This document shows, piece by piece, positions 47,353-56,295 of a stretch of DNA of 60,625 nucleotides; position 1 is the stretch's first letter; each line of letters begins with the position of its first letter. The translations under genes were made by a program, and so were the position numbers. Source of the DNA: Gammaproteobacteria bacterium (GTDB lineage Bacteria > Pseudomonadota > Gammaproteobacteria > Enterobacterales > Alteromonadaceae); the NCBI GenBank assembly GCA_018825965.1, contig JAHKAA010000024.1, positions 1-60,625 on the forward strand, read 5' to 3'. Under the pieces are notes generated by a model. That model worked only from the letters and a program-made list of their open reading frames with translations. It had not been told where the DNA came from and ran no database searches.

Positions 47353-49068
47353 TTACAGACCTAACACAGCTTTACCCTGATTAAAGATAATATCCACCGG
47401 AATATTGGCGCTGGTTAAACGGGCTAAATCATCGGCCAGCTGAGTTTTGATCACACCTTTGTCGGCCATTAATGATGCCACACCTTCGTAGTTACCATCA
47501 CCCTGTAAGGTCAGGATCAACTGGGATAACGAGGTCATGGCTTGTTTCATTTTGACAAAATCGACCTGATAGGTGCCATCGTCGTTACGGACAAAAGCGC
47601 CCTGCTCAGCAAAATAGTTAAAACACACCATATTGGCTTTGCCATGTGCGCTTGATGCGCCAAAACGTACTGAGCGGAAAATGCCAGCCATAAAGGTGGT
47701 GTAAAAATCTTCCATTTTGGCATCAGGCAACAAGCCCTGCTCTGACAACTGGGAAATCATATACAAACCTAAAATATCGGCTTTGCCTTCTTCCAGTCCG
47801 CCGGCAAATTCTTTTAAGCTCTGACGTACAGTGCCTTTGTTATTGATGGTGTTTTTTATGCCTAAACCATGCGCCACTTCATGGAACATGACGTTGTTAA
47901 AAAAGGCATCAAAAGTGACATGCTGGCGCTGCGAAGGCGCGATCAGTACATCCGCAATAGGCGACATAATGTGTTCAAACTTGGCCTGCATCGCATTTTT
48001 TAACTGTAAACGGCGGGTGCCTTTTTCCAGCTGCACCTGCTCGTCGTTTGGCAGGTTAATGGCAATAGTTTTGCCACCTGAGTTGGAGTGACCGGCGTAA
48101 TAAATCACATCATAGGCATTTAAGTCTGCATCTGAGCCCGGGTTTTCGGTTTTATATTGCTCTGGTACTGGCAAACCTTTTTGCAGCGCTGGCAAAGTGG
48201 CAGCGTATTTGGCTAAACGCTCGCTCCAGGCTAAATCTTTTAGCAGAACATAAGCTTCAAAGGCAGCTCTGTAACCAAATAATTGATCTTCATAGGTTTC
48301 AATAGGACCTATCACCACATCGATGGGGTTGGTTTTCATTGCCATCCAGGCAAAGTCGGACGGCTGATAATTGTCATTTAAAAAGGCTTCAGCGCGCATC
48401 ATCAGGTAATTGGCAAAGTCTTTATCTTCCGATAAAGCCGCAGCCTCTTTTAACAAAGCAGCTGCAGCTGTCAGCTCAGTTTTGTAGAGTTGCGAATAAG
48501 GCACGGCCACTAATTTGCCGTCCTTGTCGCGCTGCACTACCGAATAAAGCCCGTTTTTATCGGCGAAACCGGCTTTTTCAAACTCTTCTTTGGTCATATC
48601 AGATGGATAAAACTGTGCGCCCAAAGGCTTAGCTGCATAACCAGTTAAAAAGGCATCATCACCTTGCAATCTGTCCCATGGGCCGTAGTTTACATCGGCA
48701 AAAGCTTTGGTTTTGGCATCCGTTATTTTGGCTAAAAAGCTTGTTTTATCTTCGGAAAAGGCTTGTTTCCAGAACAACTGATCCATAATTTCTGAGGCAT
48801 CAATCAATTTGGCCAGCATCTGTTTATGTCGTGCAGATACTGCAGACAGATCAGCGGTCAAATCCACTGTACGGTAGATATCTAAACGTTTTTCAAAACC
48901 AGGCACCAATAAACCTGCTGAGTTTTCGGATGCTGAGGCTGCAGAGTGTTCGGCCACCGCAGTTGTCTGTTGTGCTTCTGTTGTTGTGGTTTCTTCAGCA
49001 GGTTTACAGGCGGTCAACGCCAAAGCGCCACCAAGGCTTAATGCCAGCATAATTTTGTTGAGGTGCAT
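47353..49068 (-). CDS. M49-like (dipeptidyl peptidase III-related) zinc peptidase lipoprotein
   Basis: 571 residues. The lipobox LTAC gives lipidated Cys21, so it is anchored in the envelope. The zinc site is His396-Glu397-His400 in MFHEVAHGLG, with a second-ligand helix EEGKADILGLYMI (Glu426/427). The arrangement matches short DPP III homologues (HExxH form rather than the HExxGH of classical M49). It likely trims peptides in the periplasm. It is divergent from the chitinase genes across a 470-base region. Confidence 0.8.
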   Translation of the reverse strand: MHLNKIMLALSLGGALALTACKPAEETTTTEAQQTTAVAEHSAASASENSAGLLVPGFEKRLDIYRTVDLTADLSAVSARHKQMLAKLIDASEIMDQLFWKQAFSEDKTSFLAKITDAKTKAFADVNYGPWDRLQGDDAFLTGYAAKPLGAQFYPSDMTKEEFEKAGFADKNGLYSVVQRDKDGKLVAVPYSQLYKTELTAAAALLKEAAALSEDKDFANYLMMRAEAFLNDNYQPSDFAWMAMKTNPIDVVIGPIETYEDQLFGYRAAFEAYVLLKDLAWSERLAKYAATLPALQKGLPVPEQYKTENPGSDADLNAYDVIYYAGHSNSGGKTIAINLPNDEQVQLEKGTRRLQLKNAMQAKFEHIMSPIADVLIAPSQRQHVTFDAFFNNVMFHEVAHGLGIKNTINNKGTVRQSLKEFAGGLEEGKADILGLYMISQLSEQGLLPDAKMEDFYTTFMAGIFRSVRFGASSAHGKANMVCFNYFAEQGAFVRNDDGTYQVDFVKMKQAMTSLSQLILTLQGDGNYEGVASLMADKGVIKTQLADDLARLTSANIPVDIIFNQGKAVLGL

Positions 49069-49537
49069 CCTCTTGTTCCTTCTGTTTTTAGTGTTATATG
49101 GGTTCTGTTTTTGGGCCTGTCCGGCCTGAGTTCTGAATCTTTTTAACCCGCACTATCATACTCCAGACTGAGTCAGCTTTGTGCCGTAGCTACATAGTTT
49201 TTGGTAAAAAACGATGTGGCCGCGCCAAAAAAACATCAACAACATTTCCTATAAAACATCCAAAAAGATAAAAACGACAAAATTATTGTCTATCGCTGTC
49301 ATTAAAATAGATGAAAGATAAATATTTTTTATCCTTATTTTTTATATAGATATCTACATATAACCAAATTATCACAAATTTATCATCAAAGAGAAATGAT
49401 CATTAATTGACAGCGGTGTCATTTGAGCTAGTTTTTAATGCGCTGGTAACGCACTGGGAGAAGGATGGTCCGTGGTCAGTGTCTGCATCGGCATACACAA
49501 GCAAACTATTGCTATAAACAAAAAGACCGGAGAAACC
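49069..49537. promoter_or_regulatory. divergent control region of peptidase and chitinase
   Basis: 469 AT-rich bases. At 49405-49424 a palindrome TGACA-N4-TGTCA has TTGACA as its left arm, which could also be a -35 for the chitinase. A half-site CGCTGTCATT occurs at 49294-49303. GGAGAA precedes the chitinase ATG at 49538. TTCC-type purine-rich sequence precedes the peptidase start on the other strand. No gene is visible. Confidence 0.5.
49405..49424. promoter_or_regulatory. NagR-like operator candidate
   Basis: AATTGACAGCGGTGTCATTT is a 20-bp near-palindrome centred on CG. From memory, LacI-type NagR regulators of chitin and N-acetylglucosamine use in Shewanella-like bacteria recognise such TGACA..TGTCA boxes. 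It lies 114 bases before the chitinase ATG. Confidence 0.45.
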
Positions 49538-51823
49538 ATGTTAACGACCTTCATTCAGCATCCTGCAAAGGCCGGGGCACAGCAGCTCAACACCAGATTA
49601 CGTCAACCTTTGACTTTTGCAGCAGCCGCAGCCCTGCTTTGCAGCACGCAGCTTATAGCAGCTCCCGCAGCCCCGGCAAAACCACAACTGGCATGGCAAG
49701 AAAGCAATGTCAGCCTGGTTAATGGACAAATTAGTATTCCTATTCAATGGGATATGTGGTGGGGCACCAACGGTAATCAATGGATCCTCAGCCAAAACGG
49801 CGTACAAATTCACAGTGCAGCCCTGACAAAAAACGGCCAGAACGCCCAAAATGGCAGCTTTTCTGTGCCAGTCTCAGCTGCAGGCAGCTATGAGTATATT
49901 GTTCAGCTTTGTAACCTCGAAGGCAGCGAACAAAGTTGTACCAGTAGTGACGCACGGCTAATTCAGGTAGCGGCCGGTTCTGGCGGTGATACCGGAGGCG
50001 GCGGTGATACCGGAGGCGGCGGTGATACCGGAGGCGGCGGTGATACCGGAGGTGGCGGTGATACCGGAGGCGGTGGTGATACCGGAGGTGGCGGTGATAC
50101 CGGAGGTGGTGATACCGGAGGTGGTGGTGATACCGGAGGTGGCGGTGATACAGGTTCAATCCCGGCTCCGGCCAAACCTTCCCTAAACTGGCAGGAAACC
50201 AGCCTGAGTTTAAGCAACGGTCAGGTCAGCATTCCTATTAGTTGGAGTATGTGGTGGGGAGCCAACGGCAATGAGTGGAATCTGTTACAAAACGGCACTC
50301 AGATTTACAGCGCCAGCCTGACCCCTAACGGCACCAACGCCCAAAGTGGCAGCACTTCAAGCACAGTCACAGCAGCCGGAACTTATAACTTTGTAGTGCA
50401 GTTGTGTAATGTGCAAGGCGCGGTAAAAAATTGCACCAACAGCGACAGCAGAGCCATCAGCGTCAGCGGCGGCAATGCGGGTGGCGGTGATACGGGCGGT
50501 GGTGACGATGGTTTTGATCCCTGGACTGATATCAATGTAGGCGCCTACCCTCAGCCGTTAAAACAAAACAATGTCGCCCATAGCAACAGCACAGGCAAAA
50601 TGGTGGGTGGTTATTTTGTTGAATGGGGTATCTATGGCCGCAACTACCATGTGGCAGATATTCCGGCCAAAAACCTGACCCACCTGTTTTATGGTTTTAT
50701 TCCGGTTTGTGGCCCCAATAGCTCACTGAATGATGCCAATCCACAAGGGTACAGCGCGTTAATGGCACAATGTGCCGGAAAACCGGATTACACAGTGGTG
50801 GTGCATGACAAATTTGCTGCTTTAGAAAAATCCTACCCGGGTGACACCTGGGATCAGCCGGTACGGGGTATTTTTGCCGAGCTGTACCGCCTGAAAAAAA
50901 CACATCCAAATCTGAAGATTTTACCTTCAGTGGGTGGCTGGACTTTGTCTGATCCGCTGTACACCATAGGTGTGGATGCTCAGGCCCGCGCCACTTTTGT
51001 TGCGTCCATTGTCGATATGATTAAAACCTACGACTTCTTTGATGGCGTGGATATCGACTGGGAATTCCCTGGCGGCGGCGGTGCCCACCCTACCTTGGGT
51101 TCACCTCAGGACGGTGCTGGTTTTGCGTTATTAATGCGTGACTTACGGCAAGCGCTGGATGCGTTAAGTGTGGAAACAGGCCGTACTTATGAGCTCACAG
51201 CTGCGATGAGTGGTGGTGTACAAAAACTGCAACTGGTTGACTGGGAAGCAGCTCATCCGTACATGGACTACATCAACCTGATGACCTACGACTATTACGG
51301 TGCCTGGAACGGTGTGTTAGGCCATCAGACTACTTTATACCCCAATCCAAACTCTCCATTGCCAGGTTTTAGTGCAGACGAAGCAGTACAGCATTTGCTG
51401 TCACGTCAGGTGCCTGCAGGCAAAATCACCTTAGGTGCTGCTATGTATGGCCGCGGCTGGAAAAATGTCAGTAACGTCAGCGGTAATAATCCGTTTACCG
51501 GCACTGGTGGTGCTGGCATCAGCGGTAGCTGGGAAGCAGGTATCGAAGACTACAAAAAAATCGAAGCCGACTATATGGGTGGCGTCAACGGCACCGGAGC
51601 CAATGGCTTTAGCCTGCTGTGGGACGACACGGCCAAAGCCAGCTATGTCTGGAATTCCGCTGTAGGCACTTTAATCAGCTTCGACACTAAACGTTCTGTG
51701 CAAGCCAAAGGCAACTATGTATTGCAGCACCAACTGGGCGGCATTTTTGCCTGGGAACTGGATGCAGACAACGGTCATATCCTCAACGCTATGCATGAAG
51801 GTTTAGGCCATCCGGCGCAATAA
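49538..51823 (+). CDS. chiA: secreted GH18 chitinase, ChiA type
   Basis: 761 residues from ATG 49538 (GGAGAA upstream). A long basic signal region ends near LIAAPAAP. Two ChiA N-terminal-like modules (about residues 48-145 and 210-310) are joined by a Gly-Asp-Thr-Gly linker of ten DTG units. The GH18 barrel carries GGYFVEWGIYGRNYHV, SVGGWTLSDP and the catalytic motif DGVDIDWEFPGG with Glu509. It ends IFAWELDADNGHI, like Serratia ChiA. It hydrolyses chitin outside the cell. It is first in a run of three chitin-active genes. Confidence 0.95.
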   Translation: MLTTFIQHPAKAGAQQLNTRLRQPLTFAAAAALLCSTQLIAAPAAPAKPQLAWQESNVSLVNGQISIPIQWDMWWGTNGNQWILSQNGVQIHSAALTKNGQNAQNGSFSVPVSAAGSYEYIVQLCNLEGSEQSCTSSDARLIQVAAGSGGDTGGGGDTGGGGDTGGGGDTGGGGDTGGGGDTGGGGDTGGGDTGGGGDTGGGGDTGSIPAPAKPSLNWQETSLSLSNGQVSIPISWSMWWGANGNEWNLLQNGTQIYSASLTPNGTNAQSGSTSSTVTAAGTYNFVVQLCNVQGAVKNCTNSDSRAISVSGGNAGGGDTGGGDDGFDPWTDINVGAYPQPLKQNNVAHSNSTGKMVGGYFVEWGIYGRNYHVADIPAKNLTHLFYGFIPVCGPNSSLNDANPQGYSALMAQCAGKPDYTVVVHDKFAALEKSYPGDTWDQPVRGIFAELYRLKKTHPNLKILPSVGGWTLSDPLYTIGVDAQARATFVASIVDMIKTYDFFDGVDIDWEFPGGGGAHPTLGSPQDGAGFALLMRDLRQALDALSVETGRTYELTAAMSGGVQKLQLVDWEAAHPYMDYINLMTYDYYGAWNGVLGHQTTLYPNPNSPLPGFSADEAVQHLLSRQVPAGKITLGAAMYGRGWKNVSNVSGNNPFTGTGGAGISGSWEAGIEDYKKIEADYMGGVNGTGANGFSLLWDDTAKASYVWNSAVGTLISFDTKRSVQAKGNYVLQHQLGGIFAWELDADNGHILNAMHEGLGHPAQ
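49983..50152 (+). repeat. in-frame 15-bp tandem repeat (linker)
   Basis: About ten tandem units near GGCGGTGATACCGGA encode a GGGDT-type linker; one unit is three bases short (12 bp), keeping frame. Units differ mainly at third positions (GGC/GGT). Likely prone to slippage that changes linker length without frame loss. Confidence 0.9.
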
Positions 51824-51834
51824 CCTCAACAACA

Positions 51835-51870
51835 CAACGGGCCAAAGTTAACCACTGGCCCGTTGCTTTA
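51835..51870 (+). terminator. hairpin after the first chitinase
   Basis: 10-bp stem CAACGGGCCA/TGGCCCGTTG with an 11-base loop, followed by CTTTATTC. The T tract is weak, so partial readthrough into the second chitinase is plausible. Confidence 0.65.
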
Positions 51871-51898
51871 TTCGTCAAACAACAAAGAGAATAACTTT

Positions 51899-54800
51899 AT
51901 GCAACAGGTACAAAAACTTTATCTGTGCGGGCTACTCAGCCTGAGCAGTTTCAGTAGTCTTGCGCTCGACTGCGCTCCCCTGGCTTCATGGGATGCAGGC
52001 GGCACTTATGTCACCAATAATCAGGTAAAACATCAAAACAAGGCGTACAAAGCCAACTGGTGGAACCAAAACCGTGATCCGGCCTTGTATTCAAACCCCT
52101 ATCAGGAATGGAGCTTGCTCGGCAACTGCGATGGCGCGACCGAAAATCAATTGCCTGCTGCAAGTATCACCAGCCCTGCTGCCAATACCAGCTTTGACAC
52201 TGGTACTCTGATCAGCTTCAGTGCCAACGCCACAGATCCGGATGGCAGTATCAGCAAAGTCGATTTTTATCTGAATAATCAGTTGTTAAGCTCAGACAGC
52301 AGCAGCCCTTATCAGGCCCCATGGACAGCTGTTGCAGGTAACCATCAGCTGTATGCTGTAGCTTTTGATAATGAAAATGCCAGCACTCAAAGCAGCACTG
52401 TTGCCTTTAGCGTGACCAGTGCACCTGGCAATCAGGCGCCACAAGTCAGCCTCTCCTCTCCTGCCAATAACAGCCAGTACAGAACAGGCGAAACCATTTT
52501 AATCAGCGCCTCTGCCAGTGACAGCGACGGTACTGTAGCCAAAGTGCAGTTTTATCTCGGCACCAGCTTATTGGCAGAACAAACCGCAGCGCCTTATACC
52601 ACCAGTTGGACAGCTGTTGCTGGTCAGCAGCAACTCAGAGTGGTGGCCACTGACAATCTGGGTGCAAGCAGTGAAGTGTCTGTGCTGGTGAATGTCACAG
52701 ATGAGCAAAGTGGTCATGCCGCTTGTCGTCCTGATGGTTTGTATGCCACGCCTGATCTGGATATACCTTATTGCACAGTGTACGACAGCAATGGCCGTGA
52801 GCTGATGGGGGCCGATCATAAACGCCGTATCATTGGTTACTTCACCAGTTGGCGCAATGGCGCTAATGGCCAACCGACCTATTTAGTGCCTAATATTCCG
52901 TGGAGTAAAATCAGCCACATCAACTATGCTTTCGCTCATGTCAATGCCAGCAATCAGGTAGGCATAGGCAACACCCAAAGTGCCACCAATGCGGCCACAG
53001 GTATGGAATGGCCTGGAGTGACAGGTGCAGAAATGGACCCGGAATTTAACTACAAAGGCCACTTTAACCTGCTGAATAAATACAAAAAACAGTACCCGCA
53101 TGTCAAAACCCTGATCTCCATTGGCGGCTGGGCTGAAACAGGGGGGTTCTTTAATGATGCAGGTGAACGTGTGGCCAGTGGTGGTTTCTATAGCATGACC
53201 ACCAATGCGGACAACAGCATTAACTACAACGGTATCAATACCTTTGCAGATTCTGTGGTCAGTTTCCTGCGTACTTATGGTTTTGATGGGGCCGATATTG
53301 ACTACGAGTACCCATCCAGCATGAAAGACTCAGGCAACCCGGATGATTTCACCATAGCCAATGCCCGCCGTGCCGGCTTAATGGCTTCTTATGCCGTGCT
53401 GATGAAAACCTTAAGAGAAAAACTGGATGCGGCTGCAGTGGCAGATGGCAAACATTATTTGCTAACCATAGCCTCGCCTTCTTCAGGTTACTTACTACGC
53501 GGCATGGAAGCTTTTCCTGTCACTCAATATCTGGATTACGTCAACATTATGACCTACGACCTGCATGGCGCATGGAATCAGTATGTTGGGCCTAATGCAG
53601 CACTCTTTGATGATGGTCAGGACAACGAGCTGGCGACCTGGAACTACTACAATTCGGCGCAGTACCAAAACATCGGCTACTTAAATACCGACTGGGCTTA
53701 CCACTATTTCCGTGGTGCTATGCAAGCGGGCCGCATTAATATAGGCGTGCCTTATTACAGTCGCGGCTGGAACAATGTCACAGGCGGAACCAATGGTTTA
53801 TGGGGTAAAGCACCTTTACCTAACCAGAATCAATGCCCTGCCGGTACCGGCGGCTCAGCACAAAACCAATGTGGCAGCGGTGCTGTAGGCATAGACAACC
53901 TGTGGCATGATTTGGGCAAAGATGGCAATGAAATGCCAGCTGGTTCCAACCCGCTTTGGCATACCAAAAACCTGCAGGCTGGCATCTTAGGCAGTTATGC
54001 AGCAATTTATGGTTTGGATCCGGTGAATCAGCCTGAAGATCAACTGATTGGCACTTATCAGCACCATTACGACAGCACTCTGGTTGCACCATGGCTTTGG
54101 AACACTACCAAAAAAGTCTTTTTGTCTATTGAAGATGAAACCAGTATTGCCGCCAAAGCCGATTACATTATCGAACGAGGCATAGGCGGTGTGATGTTCT
54201 GGGAGCTGGCCGGTGATTACAGCTACAACAGCAGCACAGGCGAATATGGTTTTGGTGATGACTTAACCAGTATCTTCTATAACAAATTTAAAACCGCATC
54301 CTTGTACGGCAATCAGCGTGACTCACGGCCTTTACCTGCCAGCAGTCTGGATCTGAACGTCAGCCTGGGCGGCTTTAAATTAGGGGATTCAAACTACCCA
54401 CTAAATCCTAAACTAACCCTGGTGAACAACAGCGGCCAAACCTTACCTGGTGGCACAAAAATCAGCTTTGATGTGCCCACTGCAACAGGCAACAACGTGA
54501 CGGATCAAAGCGGTTTGGGGACCACTGTGATTGAAGATGGTTCCAACAGCTCAGGCAACAATATTGGTGGTCTGGACAATGATTTCCATAGAGTGGAATT
54601 CACCCTGCCTGGCCACAGCCCTTTAGCTGCAGGTGGCACTTTGGAGATGACACTGAACTACTATCTGCCTATCCCTATGCCGTCGAACTGGCGGGTTACT
54701 GTAGGTACAGAGTCTTTTGCACTGAAGCAGGACTACCCACAATTACCAGCCGGCACTATCAGTGGTGGATCAGGCGGTGATGGTGGGGACGGCGGCAGCT

Positions 54801-54970
54801 GTGCTGGCGTACCTGCGACTGTAGTGACTTACCCGGCCTGGCCACAAGGCGATCACGCATCAGGTGGAAACTACATTCGTTATCAGAACCTGATTTACAA
54901 AGCCAACTGGTGGACCAACTCAGTACCTGGTTCAGACAGCAGCTGGACTCTGATCTGCACCGCTTCTTAA
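51899..54970 (+). CDS. secreted multidomain GH18 chitinase with two CBM5/12 modules
   Basis: 1023 residues from ATG 51899 (AAAGAGA upstream). Signal peptide, then a CBM5/12 chitin-binding module (KAYKANWWNQN), two bacterial Ig-like repeats (about 85-180 and 182-275: SFDTGTLISFSANATDPDGS and its partner), then the GH18 barrel with SIGGWAETGGFFND and DGADIDYEYPSSM, where Glu470 is catalytic. A beta-sandwich module follows, then a Gly linker and a second CBM5/12 (YKANWWTNSVPGSDSSWTLI). It probably acts as a second, differently directed chitinase. Confidence 0.94.
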   Translation: MQQVQKLYLCGLLSLSSFSSLALDCAPLASWDAGGTYVTNNQVKHQNKAYKANWWNQNRDPALYSNPYQEWSLLGNCDGATENQLPAASITSPAANTSFDTGTLISFSANATDPDGSISKVDFYLNNQLLSSDSSSPYQAPWTAVAGNHQLYAVAFDNENASTQSSTVAFSVTSAPGNQAPQVSLSSPANNSQYRTGETILISASASDSDGTVAKVQFYLGTSLLAEQTAAPYTTSWTAVAGQQQLRVVATDNLGASSEVSVLVNVTDEQSGHAACRPDGLYATPDLDIPYCTVYDSNGRELMGADHKRRIIGYFTSWRNGANGQPTYLVPNIPWSKISHINYAFAHVNASNQVGIGNTQSATNAATGMEWPGVTGAEMDPEFNYKGHFNLLNKYKKQYPHVKTLISIGGWAETGGFFNDAGERVASGGFYSMTTNADNSINYNGINTFADSVVSFLRTYGFDGADIDYEYPSSMKDSGNPDDFTIANARRAGLMASYAVLMKTLREKLDAAAVADGKHYLLTIASPSSGYLLRGMEAFPVTQYLDYVNIMTYDLHGAWNQYVGPNAALFDDGQDNELATWNYYNSAQYQNIGYLNTDWAYHYFRGAMQAGRINIGVPYYSRGWNNVTGGTNGLWGKAPLPNQNQCPAGTGGSAQNQCGSGAVGIDNLWHDLGKDGNEMPAGSNPLWHTKNLQAGILGSYAAIYGLDPVNQPEDQLIGTYQHHYDSTLVAPWLWNTTKKVFLSIEDETSIAAKADYIIERGIGGVMFWELAGDYSYNSSTGEYGFGDDLTSIFYNKFKTASLYGNQRDSRPLPASSLDLNVSLGGFKLGDSNYPLNPKLTLVNNSGQTLPGGTKISFDVPTATGNNVTDQSGLGTTVIEDGSNSSGNNIGGLDNDFHRVEFTLPGHSPLAAGGTLEMTLNYYLPIPMPSNWRVTVGTESFALKQDYPQLPAGTISGGSGGDGGDGGSCAGVPATVVTYPAWPQGDHASGGNYIRYQNLIYKANWWTNSVPGSDSSWTLICTAS

Positions 54971-55004
54971 GTTTGCACCAAAGCGAATTTCTGTAGCCTT
55001 CACA

Positions 55005-55031
55005 GCGCCGGATATACTCCGGCGCCTTTTT
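55005..55031 (+). terminator. terminator between second chitinase and LPMO
   Basis: 7-bp stem GCGCCGG/CCGGCGC with a seven-base loop, then CTTTTT. The LPMO ribosome site AAGGAG follows at once. Confidence 0.85.
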
Positions 55032-55044
55032 AAGGAGATCTGTT

Positions 55045-56250
55045 ATGAAAACATCACAACTCTTCACCGGAACTTTAAGCTTGCTTGCCCTGCTCTGCTC
55101 TTTTCACAGTCAGGCCCATGGTTATGTGGAATACCCCAAAGCCCGGCAGCAAATTTGTAAAGAAGATGGCGGTTACTGGTGGCCTGCTGACGGCTCTGGC
55201 ATTCCCAACCTCGCCTGTCGTGCCGCTTTTGTGCAATCCGGCGAATACCCTCTGAGTCAGCACCACGAATTTTCCAGCAATGTAGCCAACTATCAGGATA
55301 TCAACGCCGTCAAAGCCAAACTGACCACTGGTTTACTTTGTGCCGGTGGGGACTCACGTAAAGCCGGTATGGATGCACCTTCAGCCCATTGGCACTACAG
55401 CACTATTGATGTCAGCCAGCAAAACAGCCTGCAACTGAAGTTTAAAGCCACAACGCCACATAACCCCAGTTACTGGCAAGTGTATTTATCCAGCGCCGAT
55501 TATGATCCGGCCACAGAACTTTTAAACTGGGATAAATTGCAACTTATTCACCAGCAAGCGGATATCACAGCACAAGCGGGTTATTATCTGCTGAACATCA
55601 GCTTGCCAGCGGATCGTCAGGGCAAAGCCGTACTTTATACCCGTTGGCAAAGAGAAGACGCAGCGGGCGAAGGCTTTTATAACTGCTCGGATTTATTGCT
55701 GGTCAATAGCAACACAGACCCGGATCCAGAGCCTGTCTGGTTTGATAAAGGAGCCTACTTAACTTCAGGGCAGACAGGCTCTGCCGGTGAAACTGCGGTA
55801 CTGCGTGTATTTGACAGCTCAGGTCAGGAATTGATGGAACAAAGTCTGCTGATCAGCCAAACCACTGCCATCAATCAGCAATGGGCATTGGATTTAGCTC
55901 AGTTGGTGAATACGCAGTACAGCACTTTGCTGCAGATTGGTTTGCAACAAAATGCCCTGATCACAGTGCAGCCAACCCCTGCACAAAACCGCTTTTATCT
56001 GAGGAATACCACTCACTTTGTCAATCTGGATTTAAAACCGGCAGAAACCACAACACCGGGTTGTGCTGGCCTGGATCCAGCTCAGATTTTTGCCTACCCT
56101 AACTGGCCGCAAAAAGACTGGAGCGGCCAGCCCAGTCATGCCAGTGAAGGTGATCATCTGTCCTATCAGAATAAAGTTTATCGCGCGAACTGGTGGACTC
56201 AGTCCATTCCAGGCTCTGACAGCAGCTGGACTTTAATTTGTTCAATTTAA
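55045..56250 (+). CDS. secreted AA10 lytic polysaccharide monooxygenase with CBM5/12
   Basis: 401 residues. Signal peptide cleavage after SQA exposes His25 (HGYVEYPKAR), the N-terminal copper ligand; His139 (TTPHNPSYWQ) is the likely second brace histidine, and FYNCSDLLLV near residue 220 supplies the axial aromatic. It oxidatively cleaves crystalline chitin. A central beta domain (about 235-330) precedes a C-terminal CBM5/12 ending ANWWTQSIPGSDSSWTLI, nearly identical to the chitinase tail. AAGGAG sits before the ATG. It complements the two upstream chitinases. Confidence 0.95.
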   Translation: MKTSQLFTGTLSLLALLCSFHSQAHGYVEYPKARQQICKEDGGYWWPADGSGIPNLACRAAFVQSGEYPLSQHHEFSSNVANYQDINAVKAKLTTGLLCAGGDSRKAGMDAPSAHWHYSTIDVSQQNSLQLKFKATTPHNPSYWQVYLSSADYDPATELLNWDKLQLIHQQADITAQAGYYLLNISLPADRQGKAVLYTRWQREDAAGEGFYNCSDLLLVNSNTDPDPEPVWFDKGAYLTSGQTGSAGETAVLRVFDSSGQELMEQSLLISQTTAINQQWALDLAQLVNTQYSTLLQIGLQQNALITVQPTPAQNRFYLRNTTHFVNLDLKPAETTTPGCAGLDPAQIFAYPNWPQKDWSGQPSHASEGDHLSYQNKVYRANWWTQSIPGSDSSWTLICSI

Positions 56251-56256
56251 GCACTC

Positions 56257-56290
56257 AGCCCTGAGGTGAACTCAGGGCTTTTTCTTTTTT
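56257..56290. terminator. terminator of the LPMO gene
   Basis: 9-bp stem AGCCCTGAG/CTCAGGGCT with loop GTGAA, followed by TTTTCTTTTTT. It also lies downstream of the convergent CoA-transferase gene. Confidence 0.92.
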
Positions 56291-56295
56291 AGACC

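Noticed and set aside
49285..49305. Second NagR-type palindrome at CGCTGTCATT
   Set aside because: Only one half-site is present; the opposite arm does not match.
49983..50152. CRISPR-like direct repeats
   Set aside because: The units are in-frame, 15 bp, without spacers, and encode a glycine-rich protein linker.
49788..50217. Long reading frames antisense to the chitinase linker (His/Arg/Tyr-rich and Pro-rich)
   Set aside because: They are produced by the tandem repeat read in other frames; composition is that of a repeat artefact and there is no ribosome site or family pattern.
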